Below are positions 41,184 to 49,732 of a stretch of 64,000 bases of DNA, one piece after another; position 1 is the stretch's first letter; every line of letters starts with the position of its first letter. A program made the position numbers and the translations under genes. Where the stretch lies: assembly GCA_963815645.1 (NCBI GenBank), contig CAWFHL010000001.1, forward strand, positions 1,736,001 through 1,800,000, given 5' to 3'. A model generated the notes under the pieces. It was not told where the DNA came from. It was given only the letters and a program-made list of their open reading frames with translations, and did no database searches. This stretch comes from JBBRHQ01 sp963815645 (lineage in GTDB: Bacteria > Actinomycetota > Thermoleophilia > Solirubrobacterales > 70-9).

Positions 41184-42593
41184 ATGAACACCTTTGAGGT
41201 CACCAACCCTGAGGGAACCGAGCGCCTCGGCGAGGTCGCGCTGACCCCCGTCTCCGAGGTCTCCGAGGTCGTCGGCCGGGCGGTCGAGGCGCAGCGCGAG
41301 TGGGCTCGGACACCCGTCGCCGACCGCGCCGGGTTCCTCGAGGCGGCCGCGGCGGCGCTCCAGGTGGAGGCCGAGGAGATCGGGCTGCTGCTCGCCGGGG
41401 AGTCGGGGAAGCCGGTGGGGCAGGCCGGCTTCGAGGTCGGGGGCGCGGCCGCCCTGCTGCGCGGCAATGCGGTGGAGGGCCGTAGGGCCGTCGGGAGAAT
41501 GCTGCCGACCGAGGGCAACACGGGTACCGAGTGGGACCTCGCCTACACCCGCCTCGAGCCGCTCGGCGTGGTGGCCGCGATCCTTCCCTTCAACTTTCCC
41601 GTCGAGCTCTTCGTCGAGAAGTGCGCCGCGGCGCTGGTCGGGGGAAACACAGTCGTCGTCAAGCCGCCGGTCGAGGACCCCCTCGCCGTCGAGCGCTTCC
41701 GGGAGGCGCTTTCCCGGGAGGGCCTCCCCCCGGGAGTGCTCGGGGTCGTCCACGGCGGCGCCGACGTCGGTGCCGCGCTCGCCGACGCGCCCGGCGTCGC
41801 CGCTGTATCGCTGACCGGGTCGACCGCCGCGGGCACGGCGGTGGCGCGATCGGCGGCGCCCCGCCTGCGGGTTCTGCATCTCGAGCTGGGAGGGAACAAT
41901 GCCTCGCTGGTGCTCGGCGACGCCGATCTAGACCTGGTCACCGAGGAGCTGACCCACGGCCGGTTGATGATGAACGGCCAGGCCTGCTCGGCGAGCAAGC
42001 GGATCATCGTCCACCGATCCCTGCACGACGAGCTCGCCGCCAGGCTTGTCGAGGTGGTCGCCGCGCAACGGGTCGGAGCATCGACGGACCCTTCGACGAC
42101 GGTGGGGCCGCTGATCAACGGCTCGGCTGCTGATCGCGTCGCCGGGCAGGTCGGGCGCGCCCTCGAGCAGGGCGCCCGCCTCGCCGCCGGCAGCGGCGCG
42201 GCCGACGGTCCGTACTTTGCCCCCTGCCTGCTCGCGGATGTCCCGGCGGGGGCCGAGGTGGCGCGCGACGAGGAGATCTTCGGCCCCGTCTTCGCGCTGA
42301 TTCCTGCCGGCGATGCCGAGGAAGCGATTGAGATCGCCAACTCGTCCTCCTTCGGGTTGATGGGGAGCGTCTTCTCGGCTGACCCGCAGCGTGCTCTGCG
42401 GGTCGCCGAGCGGCTCGAGGCCGGAGGTGTGGTGATCAACGGCACGGACAACTACCGGCCCCCGGTGATCCCCTTCGGGGGGGTGAAGCTCTCGGGCACC
42501 GGACGCGAGGGCCTCGGCTACACGATCCGGGACCTAACCCGCGAGAAGACGATCGTGCTGCGCCGCTTTCGCCGGCCGGAGGCGCCGTTTTGA
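41184..42593 (+). CDS. Aldehyde dehydrogenase, second copy
   Basis: This 469-residue enzyme has VVAAILPFNFPVELFVEKCA at the cofactor site, catalytic Glu in LELGGNNASLV, catalytic Cys in NGQACSASKRIIV and VARDEEIFGPVFALI. It is clearly diverged from the neighbour at 39749, so the two probably act on different aldehydes. The ATG at 41184 follows its own promoter. The stop overlaps the IclR start. Confidence 0.9.
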   Translation: MNTFEVTNPEGTERLGEVALTPVSEVSEVVGRAVEAQREWARTPVADRAGFLEAAAAALQVEAEEIGLLLAGESGKPVGQAGFEVGGAAALLRGNAVEGRRAVGRMLPTEGNTGTEWDLAYTRLEPLGVVAAILPFNFPVELFVEKCAAALVGGNTVVVKPPVEDPLAVERFREALSREGLPPGVLGVVHGGADVGAALADAPGVAAVSLTGSTAAGTAVARSAAPRLRVLHLELGGNNASLVLGDADLDLVTEELTHGRLMMNGQACSASKRIIVHRSLHDELAARLVEVVAAQRVGASTDPSTTVGPLINGSAADRVAGQVGRALEQGARLAAGSGAADGPYFAPCLLADVPAGAEVARDEEIFGPVFALIPAGDAEEAIEIANSSSFGLMGSVFSADPQRALRVAERLEAGGVVINGTDNYRPPVIPFGGVKLSGTGREGLGYTIRDLTREKTIVLRRFRRPEAPF

Positions 42594-43390
42594 GCGACTA
42601 CCGGGTCCCGTCGGTCAGCGCCGCGATCCGGATCCTGCACGAGCTCGACCTGCACGGCGACGGCGGGGCCACCCAAAGCGAGCTGGTGAGATCGACCGGG
42701 GTTTCGAAGAGCACGATGCACAACCTGCTGGCGACGCTGGAGGCGGCGTCGTTCGTCCGCCGCGATCCCCGCTCGCGCAGCTACAGCCTCGGCCCGGCGC
42801 TGATCCCGCTCGGCGCATCCGCCTCCCGCCAGACGAAGATCGTCGAGACCGCGGTCGAGGCGGTCGCGCCGCTTCCCGCCGAATATGGGCTCTCGTTCGC
42901 GGTCGCCCAGTGCACGCCCGACGATCACGCCCAGGTGATCGAGCGCTTCTACCCGCCCCAGGACGTGCATGTGGGGATCACGATCGGAAGCCGGTTCGGC
43001 CCCCTCGACGGTGCGCTCGGCAAGGTGATCCTCTCGGCCATGGACCACGATCGGGTTGAGGAGCTAATAGCCGGTGCAGAGCTGCCGGCCCACACCAACT
43101 CGACGATCACCCGACCGCGGGACCTGCTCGCAGAGGTGGCCGAGGTGAGGCGCCGCGGCTGGGCCGCCAGCGAGCAGGAGCTCAACGAGAACAACGCGGT
43201 CGCGGTCCCCATCTTGGGTTCGGGAGGAGAGGTCGAGCTGATCCTCCTGGCTCTCGGCTTTGCCACTCAGCTCGAGGGCGAGAGGCTGGCCGAAACCGGC
43301 GAGCTGTTGGTGCGGACCGCCGCCGAGATCATGAGCGCCTCCGGTTCACCGGCTCCGCCCGAACGCTCCCCGGACGCCGGTTCGCCGTGA
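42590..43390 (+). CDS. IclR-family transcriptional regulator
   Basis: This 266-residue regulator has an N-terminal winged helix (AIRILHELDLHGDGGATQSE, then GVSKSTMHNLLATLE) and a C-terminal GAF-like effector domain ending around AETGELLVRTAAEIM. The start is a TTG overlapping the dehydrogenase stop (TTGA). IclR proteins bind ~15-bp palindromes, and the two GAAC-N3-GTTC sites in this cluster fit. Confidence 0.9.
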   Translation: MSDYRVPSVSAAIRILHELDLHGDGGATQSELVRSTGVSKSTMHNLLATLEAASFVRRDPRSRSYSLGPALIPLGASASRQTKIVETAVEAVAPLPAEYGLSFAVAQCTPDDHAQVIERFYPPQDVHVGITIGSRFGPLDGALGKVILSAMDHDRVEELIAGAELPAHTNSTITRPRDLLAEVAEVRRRGWAASEQELNENNAVAVPILGSGGEVELILLALGFATQLEGERLAETGELLVRTAAEIMSASGSPAPPERSPDAGSP

Positions 43391-44271
43391 GAATCGCCGC
43401 CGCCCAGCCGCCGGCCTCGGACGGCCCTGGGGAAGCGCGGGTCGGCGAGGCGCTGGGGTTGGTCGAGGCGGCGGCGGGGGCGGGCGCCGGCGTCGTCGTC
43501 TTCCCCGAGGGCTACCCGGGGCCGCTGCGCGCCTCGGAGCGCTTCGACGCGACGCCGGAGATCCGTGGGGCCGCCGAGCGCCACGGCTGCGCCGTCTGCT
43601 GGAGCCGGATCGAGGAGGTGGATGGGCGCCACAGGATGGTCGCCTACGTCGACCGACCCGACGGGCGCGAGTCGATGCGCTACGAGCGCGCCCACCCGGC
43701 GACCGGCGACGTCCACCCGACGCTCTCCGGGGTGCCGCTGGCGCCCGGGGATGGGTTCGGGATCGCAGAGGTGGGCGGGATCCGGATCGGAGTGCTGATC
43801 TGCTCCGAGCTGTGGTTGCCGGAGGTGGCGCGGATCCTGGCGCTGAGAGGAGCCGAGCTGATCCTCGCGCCGGCGGGCGGAGGATTCGGCCCGGTCGGTC
43901 CCAACTGGCAGCTGATCGCCCGGGCGCGCGCGATCGAGAACCAGTGCTTCGTGGCGCTCACCCAATGGCTGTTCGGCGACGAGCCGGGCGCCGCGCTGAT
44001 CGCCGGCCCCGAGGGGACGCTTGCCTCCCGGACCGAGCCCGGTCTGTGTGTTGCCGATCTCGACCTCGAGCGGGCCCGGTGGCTGCGGGCTAGCGACGAC
44101 ACGATGCGGGAGCCGAGGCCGTTCGCCTCGCTACCGGGGTTGCTTCGCGCCCGCAGGCCGGGCCTCTACGGGGAACTCTCCGAACCGCGCGAGGGCCTCT
44201 ATCGGTACGAGGCTGACGAGGGGAACCAACACCCGCGCCGGGGCGGCAAACCAGACCCCGGGACGGCTTGA
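43387..44271 (+). CDS. Nitrilase-superfamily amidohydrolase with altered Lys
   Basis: This 294-residue carbon-nitrogen hydrolase has catalytic Glu41 (VVVFPEGYPG) and nucleophile Cys139 (IGVLICSELWLPEVAR). The Lys expected between them is Arg101 (MRYERAHPATGD). Active members (amidases, N-carbamoyl amino acid hydrolases, beta-ureidopropionase) need the Glu-Lys-Cys triad, so activity may be changed or lost. By context it would correspond to a ureidopropionase-like step after the hydantoinase-like enzyme. The GTG overlaps the IclR stop, and the gene ends the second unit. Confidence 0.85.
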   Translation: MRIAAAQPPASDGPGEARVGEALGLVEAAAGAGAGVVVFPEGYPGPLRASERFDATPEIRGAAERHGCAVCWSRIEEVDGRHRMVAYVDRPDGRESMRYERAHPATGDVHPTLSGVPLAPGDGFGIAEVGGIRIGVLICSELWLPEVARILALRGAELILAPAGGGFGPVGPNWQLIARARAIENQCFVALTQWLFGDEPGAALIAGPEGTLASRTEPGLCVADLDLERARWLRASDDTMREPRPFASLPGLLRARRPGLYGELSEPREGLYRYEADEGNQHPRRGGKPDPGTA

Positions 44272-44320
44272 CACCCTGTCCCGCCGGCGCATAGACTTCC
44301 GTTATCTGAACGTGGTTCAG
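44268..44320 (+). promoter_or_regulatory. Promoter and operator of the third unit
   Basis: TTGACA (44268-44273) and TAGACT (44292-44297), 18 bp apart, form the best sigma-70-like promoter in the window. CTGAACGTGGTTCAG (44306-44320) is a perfect 6-3-6 inverted repeat at the predicted transcription start. Its core and position match the site at 41166-41178. Confidence 0.65.
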
Positions 44321-44363
44321 CCCACTGAACACTCCATGCTTCACAAATGAGGAAGGAGTCCGG

Positions 44364-45869
44364 ATGAACGGGGCAAGCGAGGTCGATCTCGTCGTCAGCG
44401 GGGGAACAGTCGTCAGCCCGAGCGGCCAACGACGTGCCGGCATCGCGATCGACGACGGCCGCGTTGTCGCGATCACCGAGGACCATCTCCTGCCGCCCGC
44501 CAGGGAGACCTACGACGCGACCGGCCTGCACGTTGTGCCGGGCCTGGTCGATTCCGAAGCGCACCCCGGCTGCTACTCGCCGCTCAAGGACGACATCGCC
44601 ACCGAGACCCGCGCTGCCGTCACATCGGGCGTGACGACCTGGGGAATCCACGCCCCCTCGACCCGCATGGGCGATCCCGATTTCGTCGCATTCGTCCAGC
44701 CCGACGACGTCTGCTCATTCCACGACGTCTTCGACCACTTCACCGGGATCATCGAGGCCGACTCGGCCGTCGACGTCTTCCTCACATACATGCTGGAGAC
44801 AGACGAGCAGGCGGAGGAGATCCCCGAATACGCTCGCGACCACGGCGTCACCTCATACAAGCTCTACCTGCAGTCGATGAGCCCCGAGGCCGAGCCCCAC
44901 TGGCCCGGCCGCCGAGCCGGGCTCGGCCACGGCTTCGACGACGGGACCTGCTGGCTGACGATGGAGGCGGTCGCCGCCCTCGGCGCGCCCGGAATGGTCT
45001 GCATGCACTGCGAGAACTGGGAGATAGCCCGAATCTTCGACAAGCGCCTGCGGGCCGAGGGACGCACCGACTGGGCCGCGTGGTCGGACCGCTCCCCGCA
45101 CTTTCTCGAGGCCACCCACATCCGCACCTACGGCGACATGGCGGCTGAGCTCGGTTGCCCGATCTACATCCAGCACGCGACCACACCCGAGAGCTACCGC
45201 GAGATTCTCGAGCTTCGCGGCCGGGGAGTCACCTGCCACGCGCAGACCGGCCCACACTGGCTGCATTTCGGCAAAGGGGAGCCGAACGCCTGGCGGATAA
45301 ACGTCCCGTTGCGTTCGCGGGAGAACAATCCGAACATCTGGCGGGCTCTGCGCGAAGGCGTGATCAACTCGGTCGGTTCCGATCACGTCGTCTCCTGGAC
45401 TCCCTCCGACTACGAGACATCGTTCAACGAGAACATCTGGGAGCTGAAGACCGGCTTCACATCGCGGGTCGAGATGCTGCTCCCGGTGATGCTCGAGGGG
45501 ATTCACCAGGGAAAGCTCTCGCTCGAGCGCATGGTCGAGGTCGCCTCCGCCAACCCGGCGCGGATCTTCGGCCTCTATCCGAAGAAGGGAACGCTGGATG
45601 TCGGCGCGGACGCCGACTTCCTCGTGATCGATCTCGACAGGGCCGTCGAGGTGTCCAACAGCCAGGTCCTGACGCGCTCGGGCTGGACCGCGCTCGACGG
45701 GCACACCATCCACGGCTGCAACGCTGCCACCTTCCTGCGTGGAAAGCAGATGGCCCGCTGGGAGGACGGCGCACCGGGACCCGAGTTCATCGGTGACTCC
45801 GACGGCGACTACCTGCGGCGGGTGCCGGGGCGCGATCTGGTCCCCATCGAGGCGCCGACGGAGGTCTGA
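44364..45869 (+). CDS. Hydantoinase/dihydropyrimidinase-like amidohydrolase
   Basis: This 501-residue cyclic-amidase-fold protein has the carboxylated Lys166 (GVTSYKLYLQ), His215 (MVCMHCENWE), His271 (IYIQHATTPES) and Asp340 (NSVGSDHVVS). The first metal motif, HxH in the family, is Glu65-Ala-His67 (GLVDSEAHPGCY), so one zinc ligand is Glu. The N- and C-terminal beta-sandwich strands are present. It would open a cyclic amide or ureide ring. GGAAGGAG precedes the ATG at 44364. Confidence 0.88.
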   Translation: MNGASEVDLVVSGGTVVSPSGQRRAGIAIDDGRVVAITEDHLLPPARETYDATGLHVVPGLVDSEAHPGCYSPLKDDIATETRAAVTSGVTTWGIHAPSTRMGDPDFVAFVQPDDVCSFHDVFDHFTGIIEADSAVDVFLTYMLETDEQAEEIPEYARDHGVTSYKLYLQSMSPEAEPHWPGRRAGLGHGFDDGTCWLTMEAVAALGAPGMVCMHCENWEIARIFDKRLRAEGRTDWAAWSDRSPHFLEATHIRTYGDMAAELGCPIYIQHATTPESYREILELRGRGVTCHAQTGPHWLHFGKGEPNAWRINVPLRSRENNPNIWRALREGVINSVGSDHVVSWTPSDYETSFNENIWELKTGFTSRVEMLLPVMLEGIHQGKLSLERMVEVASANPARIFGLYPKKGTLDVGADADFLVIDLDRAVEVSNSQVLTRSGWTALDGHTIHGCNAATFLRGKQMARWEDGAPGPEFIGDSDGDYLRRVPGRDLVPIEAPTEV

Positions 45870-45871
45870 CG

Positions 45872-46657
45872 GTGGCGGTCTGGGACGACGTCCTTCCCGA
45901 GCGGGACCGCCAGGTCTTCGAGGCGGCCGGATGGGGGCGGGACGCCGGGTTCGGCGAGCGTCCGGTCCTGCTCGTGGTCGACGTCATCTACAACTTCGTC
46001 GGCGACAGGCCGGAGCCGATCCTCGAGTCGATCAAGCGCTGGCGCTACAGCTGCGGCGAGGTGGGCTGGGAGGGAATCGGCCACCTTCAGCGGCTGATCG
46101 CCGCGGCGCGTGAGCAGCAGGTTCCGATCATCTACACCGGCATGGATCGGCGCCCGGACGGCTTCGACCAGGGTTCCTGGAACTGGAAGTCGTCGCGCTC
46201 CGCGGAGGCCAGCGACGTCGTCGGCTCGCTCGGCAACGAGATTGTTGAGGAGGTGGCGCCCGGGCCCGAGGACGTCTACTTCGTGAAGCGCAAGCCGAGC
46301 GCCTTTCTGGGGACGCCGCTGCTCGGCCACCTCGTCTACCTCGGCGCAGACACGGTGATTACGACCGGCACCACCACCAGCGGCTGCGTCCGGGCGACCG
46401 CGGTGGACGCGGCGCAGTACAACTTCCACTCGGTCGTGCCGGAGGAGTGCGTCTGGGATCGCGGCGAGCTGACCCACAAGGTCAACCTCTTCGACATCCA
46501 GATGAAGTACGGGGACGTGAAGGCGACCGACGAGGTGATCACGTATCTACGCTCGCTTCCGGTCCGTCCATGCGGCCCCAACACGCCGAGCGGGGTCCCC
46601 AACACCGGGGACGGATCGGCCGCCGAGGCCGGGGGAGAGCGGGAGCTGCCCGCGTGA
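45872..46657 (+). CDS. Isochorismatase-type amidohydrolase (N-carbamoylsarcosine/maleamate amidase-like)
   Basis: This 261-residue cysteine hydrolase has the triad Asp (VLLVVDVIYNF), Lys (YFVKRKPSAFLG) and Cys (TTGTTTSGCVRATAVDA), with the cis-peptide region before the Cys. The extra N-terminal ~25 residues and overall pattern resemble N-carbamoylsarcosine and maleamate amidohydrolases, which release ammonia (and CO2) from open-chain amides. The GTG start lies 2 nt after the upstream stop. Confidence 0.9.
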   Translation: MAVWDDVLPERDRQVFEAAGWGRDAGFGERPVLLVVDVIYNFVGDRPEPILESIKRWRYSCGEVGWEGIGHLQRLIAAAREQQVPIIYTGMDRRPDGFDQGSWNWKSSRSAEASDVVGSLGNEIVEEVAPGPEDVYFVKRKPSAFLGTPLLGHLVYLGADTVITTGTTTSGCVRATAVDAAQYNFHSVVPEECVWDRGELTHKVNLFDIQMKYGDVKATDEVITYLRSLPVRPCGPNTPSGVPNTGDGSAAEAGGERELPA

Positions 46658-47235
46658 GCCTCGACATCCGGAAGATCGTCACCGTCACCGAGGAGGTCCG
46701 TGCCGACGGCGGCCGGCCCGACGCCCCGCCGCTACGCAAGGCGGCGGTCGCCGTGGTCCTCCGGAACCCCTACGCGGGAAAGCCCTACAGCGACGACCTC
46801 TCCGCGCTGGTCGAGCCGAGCGCCGAGCTGGGCAAGCTGATCGGGGAGCGCTGCATCGAAGCGCTCGGCGAGCCGGTCGAGAGTCACGGCAAGGGCGTCA
46901 TGGTCGGGACCGCGGGCGAGCAGGAGCACGGGAACGCGGTCAAGACGACGACCTTCGGCAACCCCTTCCGCGAGGCGTTCGGGGGCGGCCGCGCCTGGCT
47001 GCCCTCAACCACGAAGCGGTGCGCCCCGGGCGCTCAGATCGACGTCCCTCTCTGTTTCAAGGATGAGATCTGGGTCAGATCCCACTACGACACGATCACC
47101 CTCTTCGTCCCCGACGCGCCCGCTCCCGACGAGATCGTGCTGATCGGCGCCGTGGCTTCGCGTGGCCGACTCAACGCTCGCCTCGGCGGCATGACCATGG
47201 AAGAGGCCGAGGCCCCGACCCGGGACGGCTCTTGA
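46654..47235 (+). CDS. 'Amino acid synthesis' (AA_synth, PF06684-type) family protein
   Basis: This 193-residue protein has IRKIVTVTEEVRADGG at its start, then KAAVAVVLRNPYAGKPYSDD and KRCAPGAQIDVPLCFKDE. It matches the AA_synth/DUF1185 family, of unproven function despite the name. Members often accompany amidases and ABC importers. The start is the GTG at 46654, overlapping the amidase stop (GTGA). Longer upstream reading is only overlap with the amidase gene. Confidence 0.85.
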   Translation: MSLDIRKIVTVTEEVRADGGRPDAPPLRKAAVAVVLRNPYAGKPYSDDLSALVEPSAELGKLIGERCIEALGEPVESHGKGVMVGTAGEQEHGNAVKTTTFGNPFREAFGGGRAWLPSTTKRCAPGAQIDVPLCFKDEIWVRSHYDTITLFVPDAPAPDEIVLIGAVASRGRLNARLGGMTMEEAEAPTRDGS

Positions 47236-48398
47236 GCGGCAGCCTCGAAGTCCGCAACCTGGGAAGCCTGGTCACGGGCAGGCTCGGGGACGCGGTCCGC
47301 GAGGTCGAGGCGGTGCGGGTCGAGGACGGCCTGATCGCCGGGTTCGAGAGCGGCGGCGCGGCCGACGTCGTCCTCGACGCAGGGGGCGCGACGGCGATCC
47401 CCGGCCTGATCGACTCCCATGTCCATGTCGTCTTCGGCGACTGGACGCCGCGCCAGGGGGCGCTCGGCTGGATCGAGTCGTCGATGCACGGCGGGGTGAC
47501 GATGATGATGTCGGCGTCCGAGGTCCACCTCCCCGGCCGCCCCAGGGATCGCGAGGGAGTGAAGGCGCTGGCCGTCGCGGCTCAGCGGGCCTTCTCGTCC
47601 TTTCATCCCGGCGGGGTGAAGGTCCTCGCAGGGTCGGTGATAATCGAGCCCTCGCTGGAGCCTGAGGACTTCGCCGAGCTCGCCGGGCAGGGAGTCTGGC
47701 TGGCGAAGGTCGGTTTCGGTGACTTCAGCCCGCAGGCTGACGCCGCCCCGCTGGTGCGCGCGGCACAGGAGGCGGGTTTCGTCGTCATGAACCACACCGG
47801 GGGTGCCTCGATTCCCGATTCCTCTCCGGTCACGATCGACGACGTGCTGGCGCTGGGCTGCGACATCATCGGCCACGCAAACGGGGGCACGACGGCGCTC
47901 CCTGACGCCGATCTGCCGCGCCTCTTCGAGGCTCCGGGGGCGATCCAGCTTGTGCAGGCCGGCAATCTGCGATCGGCCCTGGGAATCCTCGAGCTGGCGA
48001 AGGCCGGGGATGCGCTGGACCGGGTCGTGCTCGCGACCGACACGCCGACCGGGACCGGCGTGATGCCGCTCGGCATGCTGAAGACGGTCTGCGAGGTCGC
48101 CTCGCTTGCCGGGGTCTCAGCCGCTGACGCGATAGCCCTCGCCACTGGGAACAACGCAAAGGTTCTGCGGCGCCCCGAGGGCGTGCTCGAAGAGGGTCGC
48201 CCGGCCGACCTCTCGCTGTGCTTCGCCCCGCTGGGCTCGGACTTCGAAGATCCGCTGAGCGCGATCGAGCACGGTGATCTTCCGGGAATTGCGGCCGTCC
48301 TGATCGGCGGGGAGATCTGCGCGCTGAGGTCGAGGAACACGCCGGCGCCGGCCGGGGAGTGCGCTGTCCTCGACGTCGCGGAGGTCGGTATCTCGTGA
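47232..48398 (+). CDS. Enamidase-like amidohydrolase
   Basis: This 388-residue amidohydrolase-superfamily protein has a full binuclear metal site: His63-Val-His65 (DSHVHVVFGD), Lys159 (WLAKVGFGD), His188 (VVMNHTGG), His215 (IIGHANGGT) and Asp270 (LATDTPTG). The order and spacing resemble enamidase of anaerobic nicotinate breakdown, which hydrolyses a cyclic enamide to an aldehyde acid. The TTG start overlaps the upstream stop (TTGA). A ring-opening step on a partly reduced lactam is a reasonable but unproven role. Confidence 0.82.
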   Translation: MSGSLEVRNLGSLVTGRLGDAVREVEAVRVEDGLIAGFESGGAADVVLDAGGATAIPGLIDSHVHVVFGDWTPRQGALGWIESSMHGGVTMMMSASEVHLPGRPRDREGVKALAVAAQRAFSSFHPGGVKVLAGSVIIEPSLEPEDFAELAGQGVWLAKVGFGDFSPQADAAPLVRAAQEAGFVVMNHTGGASIPDSSPVTIDDVLALGCDIIGHANGGTTALPDADLPRLFEAPGAIQLVQAGNLRSALGILELAKAGDALDRVVLATDTPTGTGVMPLGMLKTVCEVASLAGVSAADAIALATGNNAKVLRRPEGVLEEGRPADLSLCFAPLGSDFEDPLSAIEHGDLPGIAAVLIGGEICALRSRNTPAPAGECAVLDVAEVGIS

Positions 48399-49006
48399 GC
48401 GCCGGCGATCTGATCCGCGAGGTCACAGTCCCCGCCCGGGAGGCGAGAGTGCTCGAGGTCGACGCGGGCCAGGTGCTCGAGGTGGTCGACCTCGAGGGTC
48501 ATCAGGTTGGCGACCTCGCCGCCTGGATGAGGTCCGAACCTTGCGAATACCTCTCGCCCGGCCACACCCTCTCCTGCCTGACCAAGCTCGTCCCGGAAGT
48601 CGGAGATGAGATCTTCTCCAATCACCGGCGAGGGCTGTTGAAGATCGTCCGCGACGATGTCGGCAGCCATGACCTGATCGTCCCCTGCTGCGACCCCGAG
48701 CGCTACTCGCTCGACTACGGAGAGACCGACCACCCCTCCTGTTTCGCGTCGCTAGAGGCGGCCCTCTCGGCCGCGGGGCACGACCTCGGTCTGCGCGGCG
48801 AGCAGTGCTGGAACGTGTTCATGAACAACCGCCACGAGGGGGGGCGGATAGTCACCCACGAGCCGCCGCACGAGGCAGGCTCGACGATCTCGATGGAGGT
48901 GCACGAGGACCTGTTCGTGGCGCTCTCGGCCTGCCCGCAGGACCTATCTCCCTGCAATGCCTATGACCCGACCCCGATGGCCCTGCGGGTGCTCGAGGGT
49001 GCGTGA
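48395..49006 (+). CDS. DUF1989 (urea-carboxylase-associated) protein, first copy
   Basis: This 203-residue DUF1989 protein has PAREARVLEVDAGQVLEVVD, CWNVFMNNRHEGGRI and the conserved FVALSACPQDLSPCN near the end. Related pairs form carboxyguanidine deiminase (CgdA/CgdB), so a hydrolytic deiminase role is possible. No urea or guanidine carboxylase gene is present here. The GTG overlaps the preceding stop. A second DUF1989 gene lies at 50807-51388. Confidence 0.85.
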   Translation: MSAGDLIREVTVPAREARVLEVDAGQVLEVVDLEGHQVGDLAAWMRSEPCEYLSPGHTLSCLTKLVPEVGDEIFSNHRRGLLKIVRDDVGSHDLIVPCCDPERYSLDYGETDHPSCFASLEAALSAAGHDLGLRGEQCWNVFMNNRHEGGRIVTHEPPHEAGSTISMEVHEDLFVALSACPQDLSPCNAYDPTPMALRVLEGA

Positions 49007-49710
49007 CCCTGGCGATGCCCACCGCTGCGCAGCAGACAGCCTCCGAGGTCGCCCTCGCTGCCCGGATTCTCGCGCGCGACCGGCTCGTGGAGGCGTTCGG
49101 TCACGTCTCCGCGCGTTGCGAGGGAGGCTTCCTGATCACGTCCACTTCGCCGCTCGGGGAGGCGACCGGCGAGACGATCCACATGCTCGACCCCTCTGCC
49201 AGGCCCGAGCCGGACGCAGTCGGGGTGCCGTTGGAGGCGCCGATGCACGCCGCCGTGTACGCGGCGCGCCAGGACGTCGGCGCGATCTGCCGGACCCACT
49301 CGCCCGCCGCCGTCTCTTTCGCGACCCGGGCAACGACGCCGCCGCTGCTCCACGGGCTCGGCGGACTCGCCGGCGAGGTGGGGCTTTGCGAGCGGACCGA
49401 CCTGGTCACCGACGCCGAGGCGGCCTCGGAGGTGGCGGGGGCGCTCGGCGGGGCGGACTGCCTGCTGCTGCGCGCCAACGGCTCGCTGGCTACGGCGCCG
49501 GACATCTCGCGCGCGGTCGTGCGCGCCCACTACCTGGAGGAGCGCTGCCGGGTCGGGGCCGAGGCCGGACCGGAGGCGATCGAGATGACGGCCGCCGAGC
49601 TGGCCTTGCGGTCGCGGCACCACGAGGCCGAGGCGGAGCGGGCTTGGGCGTGGCTCTGCCGGCGCTACGGCGACGGCGCGGGGCGAGATTTCGAGGAAGA
49701 TGGATCCTGA
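49003..49710 (+). CDS. Class II aldolase/adducin-like protein with incomplete metal site
   Basis: This 235-residue protein has the family fold: EAFGHVSARCEGGFLIT, the catalytic-type Glu78 (PLEAPMHAAVY) and a C-terminal helix pattern. Of the usual zinc histidines only His99 is clear. The HxH motif reads Arg-Thr-His (CRTHSPAA) and the later N-H-G reads A-N-G (LLRANGSLA). It may be a non-zinc or non-catalytic member. The GTG overlaps the DUF1989 stop. Confidence 0.78.
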   Translation: MTLAMPTAAQQTASEVALAARILARDRLVEAFGHVSARCEGGFLITSTSPLGEATGETIHMLDPSARPEPDAVGVPLEAPMHAAVYAARQDVGAICRTHSPAAVSFATRATTPPLLHGLGGLAGEVGLCERTDLVTDAEAASEVAGALGGADCLLLRANGSLATAPDISRAVVRAHYLEERCRVGAEAGPEAIEMTAAELALRSRHHEAEAERAWAWLCRRYGDGAGRDFEEDGS

Positions 49711-49732
49711 CGGCAACAAGAGGAGCAGCCCA

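Noticed and set aside
40067..41521. Long minus-strand frame (484 codons) opposite the aldehyde dehydrogenases
   Set aside because: Both plus-strand genes carry complete catalytic motifs. The antisense frame crosses both genes and their promoter and shows no family features.
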